Shown here one piece after another: positions 1-8,435 of a stretch of DNA of 64,000 nucleotides; within the stretch, counting starts at the first letter, position 1, and each line of letters begins with the position of its first letter. The notes under the pieces are model-generated. The model saw nothing but the letters and a program-made list of their open reading frames with translations. It was not told the DNA's origin and did no database searches. The position numbers were made by a program, and so were the translations under genes. Origin of the DNA: VRUE01 sp963807425 (GTDB lineage Bacteria > Actinomycetota > Thermoleophilia > Solirubrobacterales > 70-9); assembly GCA_963807425.1 (NCBI GenBank), contig CAWEBZ010000014.1:1-64000 (forward strand). Direction: 5' to 3'.

Positions 1-510
1 GACGTGCTCGTCGAAATCCTCGCCGAGCGCCGCGGCCGCCTCTCGCATCTCCTCGCGGTTGACCGCCGCCGCGAAGCTCGGCTGCTTCAGCTTCTTCTTG
101 ACCGACTTCGGCGTCATTCCGGCGATGCCGGTCGGCCGCACGAGGGCGACGGCGGCGATGAATCCGGTCAGCTCGTCGACCGCGAACAGCGTCTTGGCCA
201 GGGGCGTCTCGCGCGGCACACCGAGGAAGGGGGCGTGGCCGGCGACCGCATCGATCAGCTCGCGCGGGTAGTCCCGCTCTTCGAACAGCTGCAGGGCGAT
301 CCGCGGATGGCCGCTGTCCAGATCCGGATAGCGCTCGTAGTCGAGGTCGTGGAGGATCCCCGTCACCGCCCACAGCTCCTCGTCCTCGCCGAACTTGCGG
401 GCGTAGGCGCGCATCGCCGCCTCCACCCCGAGCACGTGCTTGCGCAGCGATTCGGACTCGGTCCACTCGCAGAGCAGGCTCCAGGCCTCGTTGCGGCTCG
501 GCGCGCTCAT
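1..510 (-). CDS. HD-domain phosphohydrolase-like protein (3' end outside window)
   Basis: The minus strand reads open from an ATG at 510 to the left window edge (170 codons, no stop). The protein holds the motif ILHDLDYERYP, a classical HD metal-binding pair, followed about 20 residues later by a GHP and by a second histidine in AGHAPFLG. HD-superfamily proteins hydrolyse phosphate esters using metal ions. The form seen here, a compact cytosolic single-domain HD protein, is usually annotated as an HD/HDIG hydrolase of unknown substrate. The C-terminal part is cut by the window, so the total length is unknown. It is divergent from the DUF6790 gene at 594. The family assignment is good; the substrate cannot be told. 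Confidence 0.8.
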   Translation of the reverse strand, partial: MSAPSRNEAWSLLCEWTESESLRKHVLGVEAAMRAYARKFGEDEELWAVTGILHDLDYERYPDLDSGHPRIALQLFEERDYPRELIDAVAGHAPFLGVPRETPLAKTLFAVDELTGFIAAVALVRPTGIAGMTPKSVKKKLKQPSFAAAVNREEMREAAAALGEDFDEHV

Positions 511-593
511 CAGGCGACGAGGTTAGCTCCCGACATCTCAAGTGTTTCTCCCAACGACCGATATGGCCGGGAAGCTCGACCCGAGGAGGAACA

Positions 594-1121
594 GTGATCT
601 ACGTCGTCTACGCCCTGGTAGCTGTGCTCGGAACCGCCGTCCACCTCTGGCGCCACCCAGCCGACCGCGTCCCAGCGCGGGCGATCGAGGTCGCGCTGAT
701 CTGGTGGATCGTGGTCACGATCGGGGTCGCCGGCATCGTCGGCGCCGGCTTCCACCTCTTCGACGGGCCTGCCATTGCCCGGGAAATCGGCTTCACGCGC
801 GGCGACGGCGGCTTCCAGACCGAGGTCGGCTTCGGCGATCTGGCACTCGGGGTCGTCGCCGTGCTCACCATCTGGTTCCGGGATCGCTTCCTCCTCGCGG
901 TCCTGATCGTCGCGGCGATCTCCCTTTGGGGAGATGCCTACGGCCACATCCACCAGGCGGCGGTCAACGACAACCACGATCCGGACAACACCGGCCCGGT
1001 GCTCTACGCGGACATCCTCTTCCCTCTCGTTGCCACGGCTCTCTACGTCATCCGCGAGCGGCTGCGGGGGGGCGAGCCAGCGGTCGGTTCCGCCCCAAGC
1101 AGTTCGCATAGCCGGCGATAA
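594..1121 (+). CDS. DUF6790-family integral membrane protein
   Basis: This 175-residue protein starts at a GTG preceded by a GAGGAGGA ribosome-binding site at 582-589. It has four predicted membrane helices: near residues 1-17, 30-52, 80-105 and 135-155. Two conserved stretches, EVGFGDLALG and the polar segment GDAYGHIHQ followed by DPDNTGPVLYADI, match what I recall of the DUF6790 family. These are small membrane proteins of unknown function, common in actinobacteria. The last 15 residues are serine- and arginine-rich and poorly conserved-looking. No reaction can be assigned. Confidence 0.72.
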   Translation: MIYVVYALVAVLGTAVHLWRHPADRVPARAIEVALIWWIVVTIGVAGIVGAGFHLFDGPAIAREIGFTRGDGGFQTEVGFGDLALGVVAVLTIWFRDRFLLAVLIVAAISLWGDAYGHIHQAAVNDNHDPDNTGPVLYADILFPLVATALYVIRERLRGGEPAVGSAPSSSHSRR

Positions 1122-1131
1122 TCGCCAGGCA

Positions 1132-1623
1132 ATGCATGAGACCGCCGCAGAGCTTGAGGAGCTGCAGCGCCTCCTCGACCAGAGCTACGAGCGCGCCGGC
1201 GAGCACCTCAAGGGGATCTGGGGCGAGGACTCCCGGCTGAACGGTCCGGGCCTGGTCGACGAGCTGCCCGGCGTGCAGGTCCTCGACCTCGCCACGGTCA
1301 CTCCTCGTGGCGAGCCGCGGGTGGCTCCCGTCGACGGGTTCTTCTTCCGTGGCCAGTTCTGGTTCGGCTCATCCCCGTACTCCTTCCGCTTTCGGAACAT
1401 CCGCTCGAACCCTGCCGTGAGCGGCGCCATCACTCACGGGCTGGAGACGTTCCTCGTCCTCGTCCACGGCCAGGCGATCGAGACCGATCCGAGAGGCCCG
1501 GAGGCCGGCGGGTTCGCCGACTACGCCCGTGAGACCTACGACTTCGACTGGGATGCCGCTCATCCGGAGGCTCCCTATGCCCGCATAGAGGCGAAAACAC
1601 TGCTGGCGTTCAAGCGCCGCTAG
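1132..1623 (+). CDS. Pyridoxamine 5'-phosphate oxidase-like FMN-binding split-barrel protein
   Basis: The start is taken as the ATG at 1132 because the frame upstream is proline/arginine-rich shadow sequence. The 163-residue product has the split-barrel layout: an N-terminal helix, then VLDLATVTPRGEPRVAPVDGF, then FWFGSSPYSFRFRNIRSNPAVSGAI. This is the usual strand-turn-strand region that holds FMN or F420 in PPOX-family proteins. A C-terminal ARIEAKTLLAFKR strand closes the barrel. Members oxidise or reduce small substrates or bind heme or flavin; the cofactor cannot be read from the sequence. It lies 10 bp after the DUF6790 gene on the same strand and may be co-transcribed. Confidence 0.75.
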   Translation: MHETAAELEELQRLLDQSYERAGEHLKGIWGEDSRLNGPGLVDELPGVQVLDLATVTPRGEPRVAPVDGFFFRGQFWFGSSPYSFRFRNIRSNPAVSGAITHGLETFLVLVHGQAIETDPRGPEAGGFADYARETYDFDWDAAHPEAPYARIEAKTLLAFKRR

Positions 1624-1663
1624 TAGTGGGTTGAGGGCGTGGGGTGCTTCGCACTTCCGGGAC

Positions 1664-2101
1664 TCAGGAAGGCTCTGAGGTCCAGTGCGCGCCGACGCCA
1701 AGATGATCGCCGAGACGCTCGAGGTGTTGGTCGAAATGCAAGATGTCGACACCCGCACCCTGAGCCGCAGCGGCAACCGCGAGGTCGGCGAGGGGGTAGC
1801 GATGTGCGCCGTGGGAGCCGGTGGCCGCCAGCTCCCGCATCGTCGCCAGGACCGCGCGTTGCACGCCGCGGTCGACGGGGATCTCGCGCAGGCTCTCCAG
1901 CGTGCGCTCGACCGCGGCGATCCCCTCGGGCCCCCGAGCATCGACCATCAGCTCGTAGCGCACCGGCCAGCACCAGCGAACGTCGCCCCGCTCGACCGCA
2001 CCCAACAGCAGGCTGCGGGCTTTCGAGTCACGGCGAGCCTGCATCCAGGCGGAGGTATCCGCCAGCACCGGGCCGGTGCCGTCCCAGAGCCGGGTGGACA
2101 T
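1664..2101 (-). CDS. PIN-domain ribonuclease toxin (VapC family)
   Basis: This 145-residue protein begins with VLADTSAWMQARR, the first acidic residue of a PIN domain. It continues with CWPVRYELM (conserved acidic position) and HRYPLADLAVAAAAQGAGVDILHFDQHLERL, which supplies the later aspartates. VapC toxins cleave tRNA or rRNA with a metal-dependent PIN active site. The gene follows the antitoxin with a TGATG overlap at 2101-2103, so the two are translationally coupled. The antitoxin-first order is typical of type II modules. Confidence 0.85.
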   Translation of the reverse strand: MSTRLWDGTGPVLADTSAWMQARRDSKARSLLLGAVERGDVRWCWPVRYELMVDARGPEGIAAVERTLESLREIPVDRGVQRAVLATMRELAATGSHGAHRYPLADLAVAAAAQGAGVDILHFDQHLERLGDHLGVGAHWTSEPS

Positions 2102-2370
2102 CAGGCCGCGGGTGGAGCGTTCATGCGATCAATCGCGGCCAGGTCGAGGTCGAACTGCTCTCCTTCCATCGCCTCGAACAGTGCCTCTGCGGCGACACGG
2201 CGATTGCGCCCGGCCTCGAGCTCGGCCTCTGCCCCCTCAACGGCGAGGCGGCGCAGCAGCGTTGCATCGGCCTCGCGGGTGCCGGTAGCGGCGCGCACAC
2301 GTGCCAGGGCCTCGCCCAGCTCAGGGTCGGCAGTGACGGCGATTCGAGGGTGCTTAGAGGGCATCGTCAT
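2101..2370 (-). CDS. VapB-like antitoxin partner of the PIN toxin
   Basis: This 89-residue protein starts with PRIAVTADPELGEALARVRAATG, which resembles the ribbon-helix-helix opening of CopG/Arc-type antitoxins. The rest is acidic and helical (EGAEAELEAG, ALFEAMEGEQFDLDLAAID). The acidic C-terminal tail would wrap the toxin. Its stop codon shares one base with the toxin ATG. Antitoxins of this kind normally also repress their own operon. The family call rests mostly on position and size. Confidence 0.75.
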   Translation of the reverse strand: MTMPSKHPRIAVTADPELGEALARVRAATGTREADATLLRRLAVEGAEAELEAGRNRRVAAEALFEAMEGEQFDLDLAAIDRMNAPPAA

Positions 2371-2391
2371 CAGAAGTGTAACTCCTAGGTG

Positions 2392-2691
2392 TTACTCGCC
2401 AGCCCAGCGCGGCGTCATCGCAAGAACCCGCTCGAGCAGCATGCGCGAAATCTCAACTTCACGGTAGTGATCGTCGTCGCAATAGACGAAAGCGCGGCCA
2501 TCGAGGGTCAGGTGAAGGTAGCGCCTGGTTTCTCTGTTCTTGTAGGCGTGAAGGCGAGTGCCGTCCTCTAGCTCGACTTCATGCATCCACATGAAGTCGG
2601 CAGCAAGGTATTCGGCTAGGAGCTTGAGGAGAGGGTCCCAATGGGGCGTTTCGTATTGAGTCATCTCGCCGGAGATCTTCTTCGGGGGCAT
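2392..2691 (-). CDS. Conserved hypothetical protein
   Basis: The 99-residue product contains WMHEVELEDGTRLHAYKNRETRRYLHLTLDGRAFVYCDDDHYREVEI, laid out as alternating strands, and ends in PRWAGE. No signal peptide, membrane helix or catalytic motif is visible. The start could be the ATG at 2691 or the ATG ten codons in (MTQYETPHW), which follows a GGCGAG. It lies 21 bp upstream of the antitoxin gene on the same strand. I do not recognise the family. Confidence 0.55.
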   Translation of the reverse strand: MPPKKISGEMTQYETPHWDPLLKLLAEYLAADFMWMHEVELEDGTRLHAYKNRETRRYLHLTLDGRAFVYCDDDHYREVEISRMLLERVLAMTPRWAGE

Positions 2692-2805
2692 TTGGCGATC
2701 CTCGGCGCCCGGGCGTCACGCAACAAGACCTGGGAATGCCGAAATCGAAGAGTCAGCGCACGAAAAACGCGGCAGTATCACCGGGGTCGAACTACCCTCC
2801 TCAGC

Positions 2806-3219
2806 ATGGGTAGCGGAGATCCAGGCGAGCTCGTCGGCGTTGCTTTCGCCAACGATCTATTCGAAGCCGAGATGATCCGAGAGCTGCTCGCGGGCGCCGG
2901 CATCCGTAGCGTCCTGCAGCAGGTAGGCATCGACGGACCCCTGCTCGGCATGGGCTGGCTGAACCCGGGTGGTGTTTCGCAACGGGTGATGGTTCGCGCC
3001 GACCAGGCCGAGGCAGCGAGTGCCCTGCTGGCGGAAACGCTGGTGAAGGAAGAGGAGGGAGATTGGGCTCAAACCGCCAACGCCGGCCATTTGGGAGAGG
3101 CCGAGAGACGCAAGCCACGCAACTACGGCCTATTCGGTGCCTACGCGCGAATCTGGACCTGGTCGCTCGGGGCCATGCTCCTCGCCTTCGCGGTTTTCCT
3201 CTTGCTGCGCTTGGTCTGA
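2806..3219 (+). CDS. DUF2007-type putative signal-transducing protein with C-terminal membrane anchor
   Basis: From the ATG at 2806 the 137-residue product opens with ELVGVAFANDLFEAEMIRELLAGAGIRSVLQQ and continues to SQRVMVRADQAEAASALLAE. This is the ferredoxin-like fold of DUF2007 proteins, which usually begin with 'a few residues, then an F/D-x-x-EA-x-I-x-x-L-L' pattern. A single hydrophobic helix (WSLGAMLLAFAVFLLLRLV) ends the protein. The frame is open further upstream, but that part is basic and has no ribosome-binding site, so it was excluded. The 3' end overlaps the convergent gene at 3141 by 79 bp. No function is known for the family. Confidence 0.7.
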   Translation: MGSGDPGELVGVAFANDLFEAEMIRELLAGAGIRSVLQQVGIDGPLLGMGWLNPGGVSQRVMVRADQAEAASALLAETLVKEEEGDWAQTANAGHLGEAERRKPRNYGLFGAYARIWTWSLGAMLLAFAVFLLLRLV

Positions 3220-3533
3220 GCGCCGCTGAGCAAGGCGATCGCCAGCCCGTCGGCGAAGCTCTGGCCGTCTAGGGAGGCGGCGATCGAGAGGGTCAGCTCG
3301 CCATGCGCTTCGCTCAGTGCCAGTTCGAGAAAGGGGCAGCACTGGGACTCGGCTGCGACGAGCTGCTCGAGCCGGCGGCGGTTGGTGGCGTCGCCGGTGA
3401 AGCGCAGGAGGTGGCGGTCGCCGTCGCGGTCGTGGGAGATCAGGTCGGTGCCGATCTCCGCGATCGTCGCGAGCCGGCACTCGAGATCGTCGCCGCTGAG
3501 TGAGCAGGCGATCGGGGTTTCTTCGGTCATCAT
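3141..3533 (-). CDS. Small cysteine-pair protein divergent from a MerR regulator (metal-resistance-associated)
   Basis: The start is the first of two adjacent ATG codons, behind GGAGGAGACG. The 130-residue protein contains CSLSGDDLECRLATIAEIG, then LRFTGDATNRRRLEQLVAAESQCCPFLELAL. The stretch AAESQCCPFLEL with a vicinal cysteine pair is a motif I associate with small proteins next to MerR-type regulators and in mercury-type operons. It may bind a soft metal or thiol compound. It is soluble and has no export signal. The last 25 residues are basic and overlap the neighbouring gene tail to tail, so they may be less conserved. The metal role is inferred from the motif and the divergent regulator. 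Confidence 0.62.
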   Translation of the reverse strand: MMTEETPIACSLSGDDLECRLATIAEIGTDLISHDRDGDRHLLRFTGDATNRRRLEQLVAAESQCCPFLELALSEAHGELTLSIAASLDGQSFADGLAIALLSGAQTKRSKRKTAKARSMAPSDQVQIRA

Positions 3534-3565
3534 CGTCTCCTCCGTTCTGGATCTCAGAGCTAGTG

Positions 3566-3593
3566 TTGACCCTGAACCCAGGTTCAGGTCAAG
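3566..3593. promoter_or_regulatory. MerR-type palindromic operator between divergent genes
   Basis: The intergenic space holds the perfect inverted repeat CCTGAACC-CA-GGTTCAGG (3571-3588), flanked by TTGAC on the left and TCAAG on the right, so the symmetry extends outward. MerR regulators bind such dyads inside promoters with an overlong spacer. It sits 11 bp from the regulator ATG and 33 bp from the divergent gene, so it could control both. Confidence 0.8.
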
Positions 3594-3603
3594 AAGGAGA
3601 TCG

Positions 3604-3996
3604 ATGGTGGAGGCAACGCTCAGCATCGGGGAGGTCGCCAGCCTGGCCGGTGTCAACGTGTCGGCAATCCGCTTCTACGAGCGCAAGGGCCTCCTGCCCC
3701 AACCGCAACGCGTCGGCGGTCAGCGCCGCTACACGGTCGCGATCGTACGGCGGCTCGGGATCATCGATGCCGCCAAGCAGACCGGGTTCTCGCTCGAGGA
3801 GATCGGCATCCTGCTGACCTCCACCGACGAGGGCGCGCCCGCTCACGAGCAGCTCCGGGCGTTGGCGGGGCGCAAGCTGCCCGAGGTCGACGCCCTGATC
3901 GAGCGTGCCCGAGCCACGCGCGACTGGCTCACGGCGGCCAGCGAGTGCAGGTGCGACACGCTCGACGCCTGCGCCCTGTTCGCCACCGGCCGATAG
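3604..3996 (+). CDS. MerR-family transcriptional regulator with CxC-x5-C metal/thiol site
   Basis: The ATG at 3604 follows AAGGAG. The 130-residue protein starts with LSIGEVASLAGVNVSAIRFYERKGLLPQP, the typical MerR winged-helix DNA-binding domain. A long dimerisation helix follows (about residues 80-108). The C-terminal loop ECRCDTLDACALF holds three cysteines spaced C-x-C-x5-C, like the effector sites of ZntR, MerR and SoxR proteins. SoxR normally has one more cysteine ahead of this pattern, so a metal or thiol sensor is likelier than an iron-sulfur sensor. It would act on the palindrome just upstream and control the divergent cysteine-pair protein. Confidence 0.88.
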   Translation: MVEATLSIGEVASLAGVNVSAIRFYERKGLLPQPQRVGGQRRYTVAIVRRLGIIDAAKQTGFSLEEIGILLTSTDEGAPAHEQLRALAGRKLPEVDALIERARATRDWLTAASECRCDTLDACALFATGR

Positions 3997-4030
3997 ACGC
4001 GCCGCATCCGGTGGCCCGGTTCGAGTCCCC

Positions 4031-5053
4031 CTACCTCTTCGCGCAGAGGCGCTCGCGGGCGATCCAGTCGGATCCGGGGGGCGGCTTGTGCCACTGCGGG
4101 TGGGGCCCGACGCACTCGAGCTGGTGCTCATGAGTGGGCACAGCAGGTGGGCGACGGGCGGCAACCGCGGACAGCAGCAGCGGCACTGGGTCGATCGGGG
4201 TGTCGTAGCGGCGGACCTCGAAGTGGAGGTGGGGGCCGGTCGAGTAGCCGGTGGAGCCGACGTAGCCGATACGGGTGCCGCCGACGACCTGCTCGCCGAC
4301 CCAGCTGGTGATCTCGGACATGTGGGCGTACCAGGTGGTGAAGCCGAGGCGGTGCTGGATCACCACCAGGTTGCCGTAGCCGGCGTTGTTGTAGCCGGCG
4401 AAGATCGTCGTGCCGCGGCCGGCCGCTCCGATGCGGGTGCCGAAGGGGACTGGGAAGTCGAGCCCCTGGTGGCTGCGGCCGCCGCCTCGGGGGGCGCCGA
4501 ACCCGTCGCCGATCGGGCCCGCAACCGGGCGCAGGAACTGCACCGGACCGCTCGGCTGTTCGCCCGGGGGCGCGCTTCCGTGCCGCAGCGAGCCGATCGT
4601 CGCCGGCCCGGCCAGGCCGTCGGCGGCGATGCCGGCGGCGCGCTGAGCACGCAGCACCGCTGCCTTCGTCAATGGCCCGTAGGCCCCATCCGCCCGCCCC
4701 GGTCCGCGACCCGCCCGCTGGAGTAGGAACTGCAGCGCCGCCACGTCCCAGCCCCGGTTCCCCGGCCGCATCACCCGGCTGCCGAGCGGCGGCCTTCCGC
4801 GCCAGCCGAGCGCCTGCCGCGTCCGCGGCCCCGCGATGCCGTCCGCCTGCAGGCCGCGGCGCCGCTGGAAGGCGATGACTCCGCGACGGGTGAGCGGGCC
4901 TCTGATCCCGTCCACGTAGCCCCTATATAGGTGCAAGCCCTTCAGCGCCGCCTGCAGGGCAGCCACGTTTGCGGGGCGTGCTTCGGCGTGCGACGGAACA
5001 GCGACCGCGATGGCGAGGAGCGCCGCTGCGCCGACTGCTCGAATCGGGCGCAT
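4031..5053 (-). CDS. Secreted M23 (LytM-type) peptidase with two peptidoglycan-binding domains
   Basis: The start at 5053 gives a clean signal peptide (MRPIRAVGAAALLAIAVAVPSHAEA). Two PG_binding_1 repeats follow: roughly residues 25-75 (ALQAALKGLHLYRGYVDGIRG) and 90-140 (DVAALQFLLQRAGRGPG). The M23 domain then has the zinc ligands in SHQGLDFPV and GPHLHFEVR, with a catalytic histidine in TTWYAHMSEI. Such enzymes cut peptide cross-links of the cell wall. The last 40 residues (LECVGPHPQWHKPPPGSDW) lie beyond the usual domain. It is convergent with the MerR gene and divergent from the ABC operon. Confidence 0.92.
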   Translation of the reverse strand: MRPIRAVGAAALLAIAVAVPSHAEARPANVAALQAALKGLHLYRGYVDGIRGPLTRRGVIAFQRRRGLQADGIAGPRTRQALGWRGRPPLGSRVMRPGNRGWDVAALQFLLQRAGRGPGRADGAYGPLTKAAVLRAQRAAGIAADGLAGPATIGSLRHGSAPPGEQPSGPVQFLRPVAGPIGDGFGAPRGGGRSHQGLDFPVPFGTRIGAAGRGTTIFAGYNNAGYGNLVVIQHRLGFTTWYAHMSEITSWVGEQVVGGTRIGYVGSTGYSTGPHLHFEVRRYDTPIDPVPLLLSAVAARRPPAVPTHEHQLECVGPHPQWHKPPPGSDWIARERLCAKR

Positions 5054-5201
5054 CCGCCGATGGTGGGAAATGCCGCCGCAATCCGCAACCCCCGCAACGA
5101 TGCGTGCATTTGTACGCCAGCACCGAAACGAGGGCAAGGTTCAGACGCCCCGTACAAGTTTCATCACGAGCGAACCGGGCAGACTCCATAAACAGACGAC
5201 G

Positions 5202-6191
5202 ATGCAAGCACCGCTCGCAATCGAAGCCACCAGCCTGGTCAAGACCTTCGGCGAGGTCCGTGCCGTCGACGGCGTCGACCTCGCCGTCCGCCGCGGCTCC
5301 GTCTACGGCGTGCTCGGTCCGAACGGCGCCGGCAAGACGACGACGATCCGGATGCTTGCGACCCTGCTTCGCCCCGACGCCGGCTCAGCGCGCGTGCTCG
5401 GGCACGACATCGTCGAGGAAGCCGGCGAGGTGCGCGGCCTGGTCAGCCTCACCGGACAGCTCGCCTCCGTCGATGAGGATCTGACCGGCTGGGAGAACCT
5501 GACGCTGATCGGCCGCCTGCTGGGGCTGAAGCGAGCCCAGGCCAAGAGCCGGGCCACCGAGCTGCTCGACGCCTTCGGCCTGGCAGAAGCCGCCACCCGG
5601 CTTGTCAAGAACTACTCCGGCGGGATGCGACGGCGGCTCGACGTCGCCGCCAGCATCGTCGTCACGCCGGAGCTGATGTTCCTCGACGAGCCAACCACGG
5701 GGCTCGACCCCCGCTCCCGCAACCTGGTCTGGGACATCGTCCGCGCGCTCGTCGACGGAGGGACCACAATCCTCCTCTGCACGCAGTACCTCGACGAGGC
5801 GGACCAGCTTGCCGACGGGATCGCGGTGATCGACCACGGCAAGGTGATCGCCGAGGGGACCCCGGCCCAGCTCAAGGCCTCGGTCGGGTCCGGCGCCCTG
5901 CACGTGAGGCTGCTCGACCCCGAGCAGCGGCCGGAGGCGGAACGGGTGCTCGCCCGCGAGCTCGGCTCGGCCCACCCCGAGGCCGACCTCGCGGCGCTGA
6001 CCAGCCCCTGCCCCGACACCGACCGGGCAGCCGAGGCCCTGGCCCAGCTGGCGCGGTCGGGAGTGGGCATCGCTGCCTTCGAGCTGGGCCAGCCCAGCCT
6101 CGACGAGGTCTTCCTGGCGCTGACCGGCCGGCCCGCCGAGGAGGAGCCTGACGAGCAGGGCGATGCGATCGAGGAGGAGCAGGCGGCATGA
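5202..6191 (+). CDS. ABC transporter ATP-binding protein, DrrA/daunorubicin-resistance type
   Basis: From the ATG at 5202 the 329-residue protein has Walker A (GPNGAGKTTT), the Q-loop region (VSLTGQLASVDE), the signature NYSGGMRRRLD and Walker B with the catalytic glutamate (LMFLDEPTTGLD). The switch position differs from the usual histidine: LLCTQYLDEADQLAD reads TQYLDEAD, as in DrrA proteins. The DrrA-like C-terminal extension ends with SLDEVFLALTGRPAEEE. Members power export of hydrophobic drugs or lipids. The permease start overlaps this stop by 4 bp (ATGA). Confidence 0.93.
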   Translation: MQAPLAIEATSLVKTFGEVRAVDGVDLAVRRGSVYGVLGPNGAGKTTTIRMLATLLRPDAGSARVLGHDIVEEAGEVRGLVSLTGQLASVDEDLTGWENLTLIGRLLGLKRAQAKSRATELLDAFGLAEAATRLVKNYSGGMRRRLDVAASIVVTPELMFLDEPTTGLDPRSRNLVWDIVRALVDGGTTILLCTQYLDEADQLADGIAVIDHGKVIAEGTPAQLKASVGSGALHVRLLDPEQRPEAERVLARELGSAHPEADLAALTSPCPDTDRAAEALAQLARSGVGIAAFELGQPSLDEVFLALTGRPAEEEPDEQGDAIEEEQAA

Positions 6192-7036
6192 GCACGACCC
6201 CGACGACCCCAGAACAGTCCCTGCCGACGATCGAGGAGGAGGCGCTGCGCAACGCGCTCGCCTCTACGCCGCGGCCGCCGCGCGCCAGCGCCCTTTCCGC
6301 CGCGCTGACCTTCGGCTGGCGCGGGATGCTCAAGGTCAAGCACGTGCCCGAGCAGCTCCTCGACGTGACGATCACGCCGGTGATGTTCGTGCTCATGTTC
6401 ACCTACATCTTCGGCGGCGCGATCGCCGGATCGACCGGCGACTACCTCGACTACATCCTGCCCGGCGTCCTGGTGATGTCGGTGCTGTTCACAACCGTCT
6501 ACTCCGGGGTCGCCCTGAACACGGACCTGACCAAAGGGGTCGTCGACCGCTTCCGCTCGCTGCCGATCTGGCGGCCTGCCCCGCTCGTCGGCGCCCTGCT
6601 CGGCGACTGCGTGCGCTACCTGGTCGCCGGCACGGTGATCATCGTCCTCGGCGTCGCGCTCGGTTTCCGGCCGAGCGCCGGCGTCAGTGGCGTGGTCGCG
6701 GCGATGGCCCTGGTGATCGTCTTCGCCTTCGCCCTCTCCTGGGTCTTCACCACGCTGGGGCTGCTGCTGCGCTCCCCCAACGCGGTGATGAACGCCGGCT
6801 TCATGGGCATCTTCCCGCTCACCTTCCTTAGCAACGTCTTCGTCGAACCGGAGACACTGCCCGGCGCTCTGGAGGCTTTCGTCAACATCAACCCGATCTC
6901 GATCCTCGCCACCGCCTCGCGGGGGCTGATGGAGGGGAACGCCTCGGGCGGGGACATCGCGATCGTGCTGGCAACCGCCGCGGCGCTGACCGCCATCTTC
7001 GCCCCGCTGACGACGCGCCTCTACCGCAGCAGGTAG
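6188..7036 (+). CDS. ABC-2 type permease, DrrB-like
   Basis: This 282-residue protein has a soluble N-terminal stretch of about 45 residues and then six membrane helices in the ABC-2 layout. Typical elements are LDVTITPVMFVLMFTYIFGGAI, DYILPGVLVMSVLF and FVNINPISILATASRGLMEGN. The last resembles the conserved 'NP.s...a.R.l..g' end of DrrB permeases. Overlap with the ATPase gene implies one exporter. The substrate is unknown; there is no biosynthetic cluster next to it. Confidence 0.9.
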   Translation: MSTTPTTPEQSLPTIEEEALRNALASTPRPPRASALSAALTFGWRGMLKVKHVPEQLLDVTITPVMFVLMFTYIFGGAIAGSTGDYLDYILPGVLVMSVLFTTVYSGVALNTDLTKGVVDRFRSLPIWRPAPLVGALLGDCVRYLVAGTVIIVLGVALGFRPSAGVSGVVAAMALVIVFAFALSWVFTTLGLLLRSPNAVMNAGFMGIFPLTFLSNVFVEPETLPGALEAFVNINPISILATASRGLMEGNASGGDIAIVLATAAALTAIFAPLTTRLYRSR

Positions 7037-7223
7037 CCCCGCCCGCTGCAGAACACCGTGCGCCACCAGAACGATCCTGCACCCATCTGTATGCGTGGCT
7101 GCTACCGTGGAGTAGTCGGGTTTGGCCAAATCGCCACCCGAGAGGTTCCGTTTCCTCCGTGTGCCGCTTGGTGCTTAGGGGCCGCAGGATCTCCCCTTAG
7201 TCGCTCAAGAAGGAGCTCACAAC

Positions 7224-8435
7224 ATCACTTCGTTTGCCGATCTCGGCATTTCCAACCCTGTCGTGCGCGCGCTTGGCGCAGCGCGACATCACCAACCCCT
7301 TCCCCGTCCAACAGCTGGTCGTCCGCGACGCGCTCGCCGGCCACGACCTGCTCGTCCAGTCGCCGACCGGCTCGGGCAAGACGCTCGCCTTCGGCATTCC
7401 GCTGGTCGAGCGCATCGAGCCGCGGCGGTAAGCACGTCTCAGCCCTCGTCCTCGCCCCGACCCGCGAGCTGGCCGGCCAGATCGTCGAAGAGCTGCGATC
7501 GATCGCCGACGCTCGCCAGCTGCAGATCGCCGCCGTCTACGGCGGCGTCGGCTTCGGGCCGCAGAGCACCGCCGCGCGGAAGCGCCGACATCCTCGTCGC
7601 CACCCCCGGCCGGCTCGAGGACCTGATCGCCCGCGGCGTCGTCTCGCTCGAGCACGATCCGCATCCTCGTCCTCGACGAGGCCGACCGGATGCTCGACAT
7701 GGGCTTCAAGCCGGCCGTCGACCGGATCGTCGCCCAGACCCCAAGCAAGCGCCAGACCCTCTTCTTCTCGGCGACGCTGGAGGGTGCGACCGGCAAGATC
7801 GCCGCCGCCTACACCCGCGACGCCCGCCGCCACACCCAGGCGCAGAGCGAGCAGGGCAAGGCCGACATCGAGCACCGCTTCCTCCACGTCGACTCGCAGA
7901 GCGCCAAGCTCGACCACCTGGTCGAGCAGCTGCGCGGCGGGGAGCGCGGCCGCACGCTGGTCTTCGTCCGCACCAAGCGCGGCGCCGACCGGCTGGTCAA
8001 GCGCCTGCGCACCCACGAGGTCGAGGCGGTCGCGATGCACGGCGACAAGAGCCAGGGCCAGCGCGAACGCGCGCTGGCCCGCTTCGAGCGCGGCGACGTC
8101 GCACGCCCTGGTCGCGACCGACGTCGCCGCCCGCGGCATCGACGTCGACGGCATCACCCACGTCGTCAACTTCGACGCCCCCGAGGACCGCGACTCCTAC
8201 GTGCACCGGATCGGCCGCACCGGCCGGGCCGGCAGCCAGCGGCACCGGGATCAGCTTCGTGCTCGCCGACCAGGCCGACGAGGTCCGCCGCATGGCCGGC
8301 GCCCTCGGCCTCGTCCGCGAGTTCGACCATGGCCATGGCGGCCATGTGCACAAGACGACCTCCAAGAAGCCGGTCTCAAAGGGTGCGAAGCACCATCCGC
8401 GCCGCCGTCGCCGCCGCTCGAGGACGACGCGATGA
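7224..8435 (+). pseudogene. DEAD-box RNA helicase, interrupted by six +1 frameshifts
   Basis: Pieces in successive frames add up to a complete helicase core. They are the Q motif (FADLGISNPVVRAL, DITNPFPVQQ), motif I (SPTGSGKT), Ia (APTRELAGQ), Ib (VATPGRLEDL), II (LVLDEADRMLDMGF), III (FFSATLEG), IV (TLVFVRTKRGADRL), V (ATDVAARGIDVDG) and VI (YVHRIGRTGRAG). The tail is basic (HKTTSKKPVSKGAK). Frame changes fall near 7274, 7425, 7580, 7653, 8100 and 8236, every one needing a one-base insertion. An AAGGAG lies 8 bp before an ATC (7224) at the expected start, so the initiation codon is also abnormal here. The motifs are intact between shifts, which argues for sequence error over old decay. Its stop overlaps the next gene's ATG. 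Confidence 0.85.

Noticed and set aside
4018..4031. GGTTCGAGTCCCC resembling a tRNA T-loop
   Set aside because: No matching acceptor, D or anticodon stems fit upstream, and the stem bases around the loop do not pair.
5612..7129. Long minus-strand open frame opposite the ABC transporter genes
   Set aside because: It is the high-GC shadow of two clear genes with full motifs and has charged, low-complexity composition.
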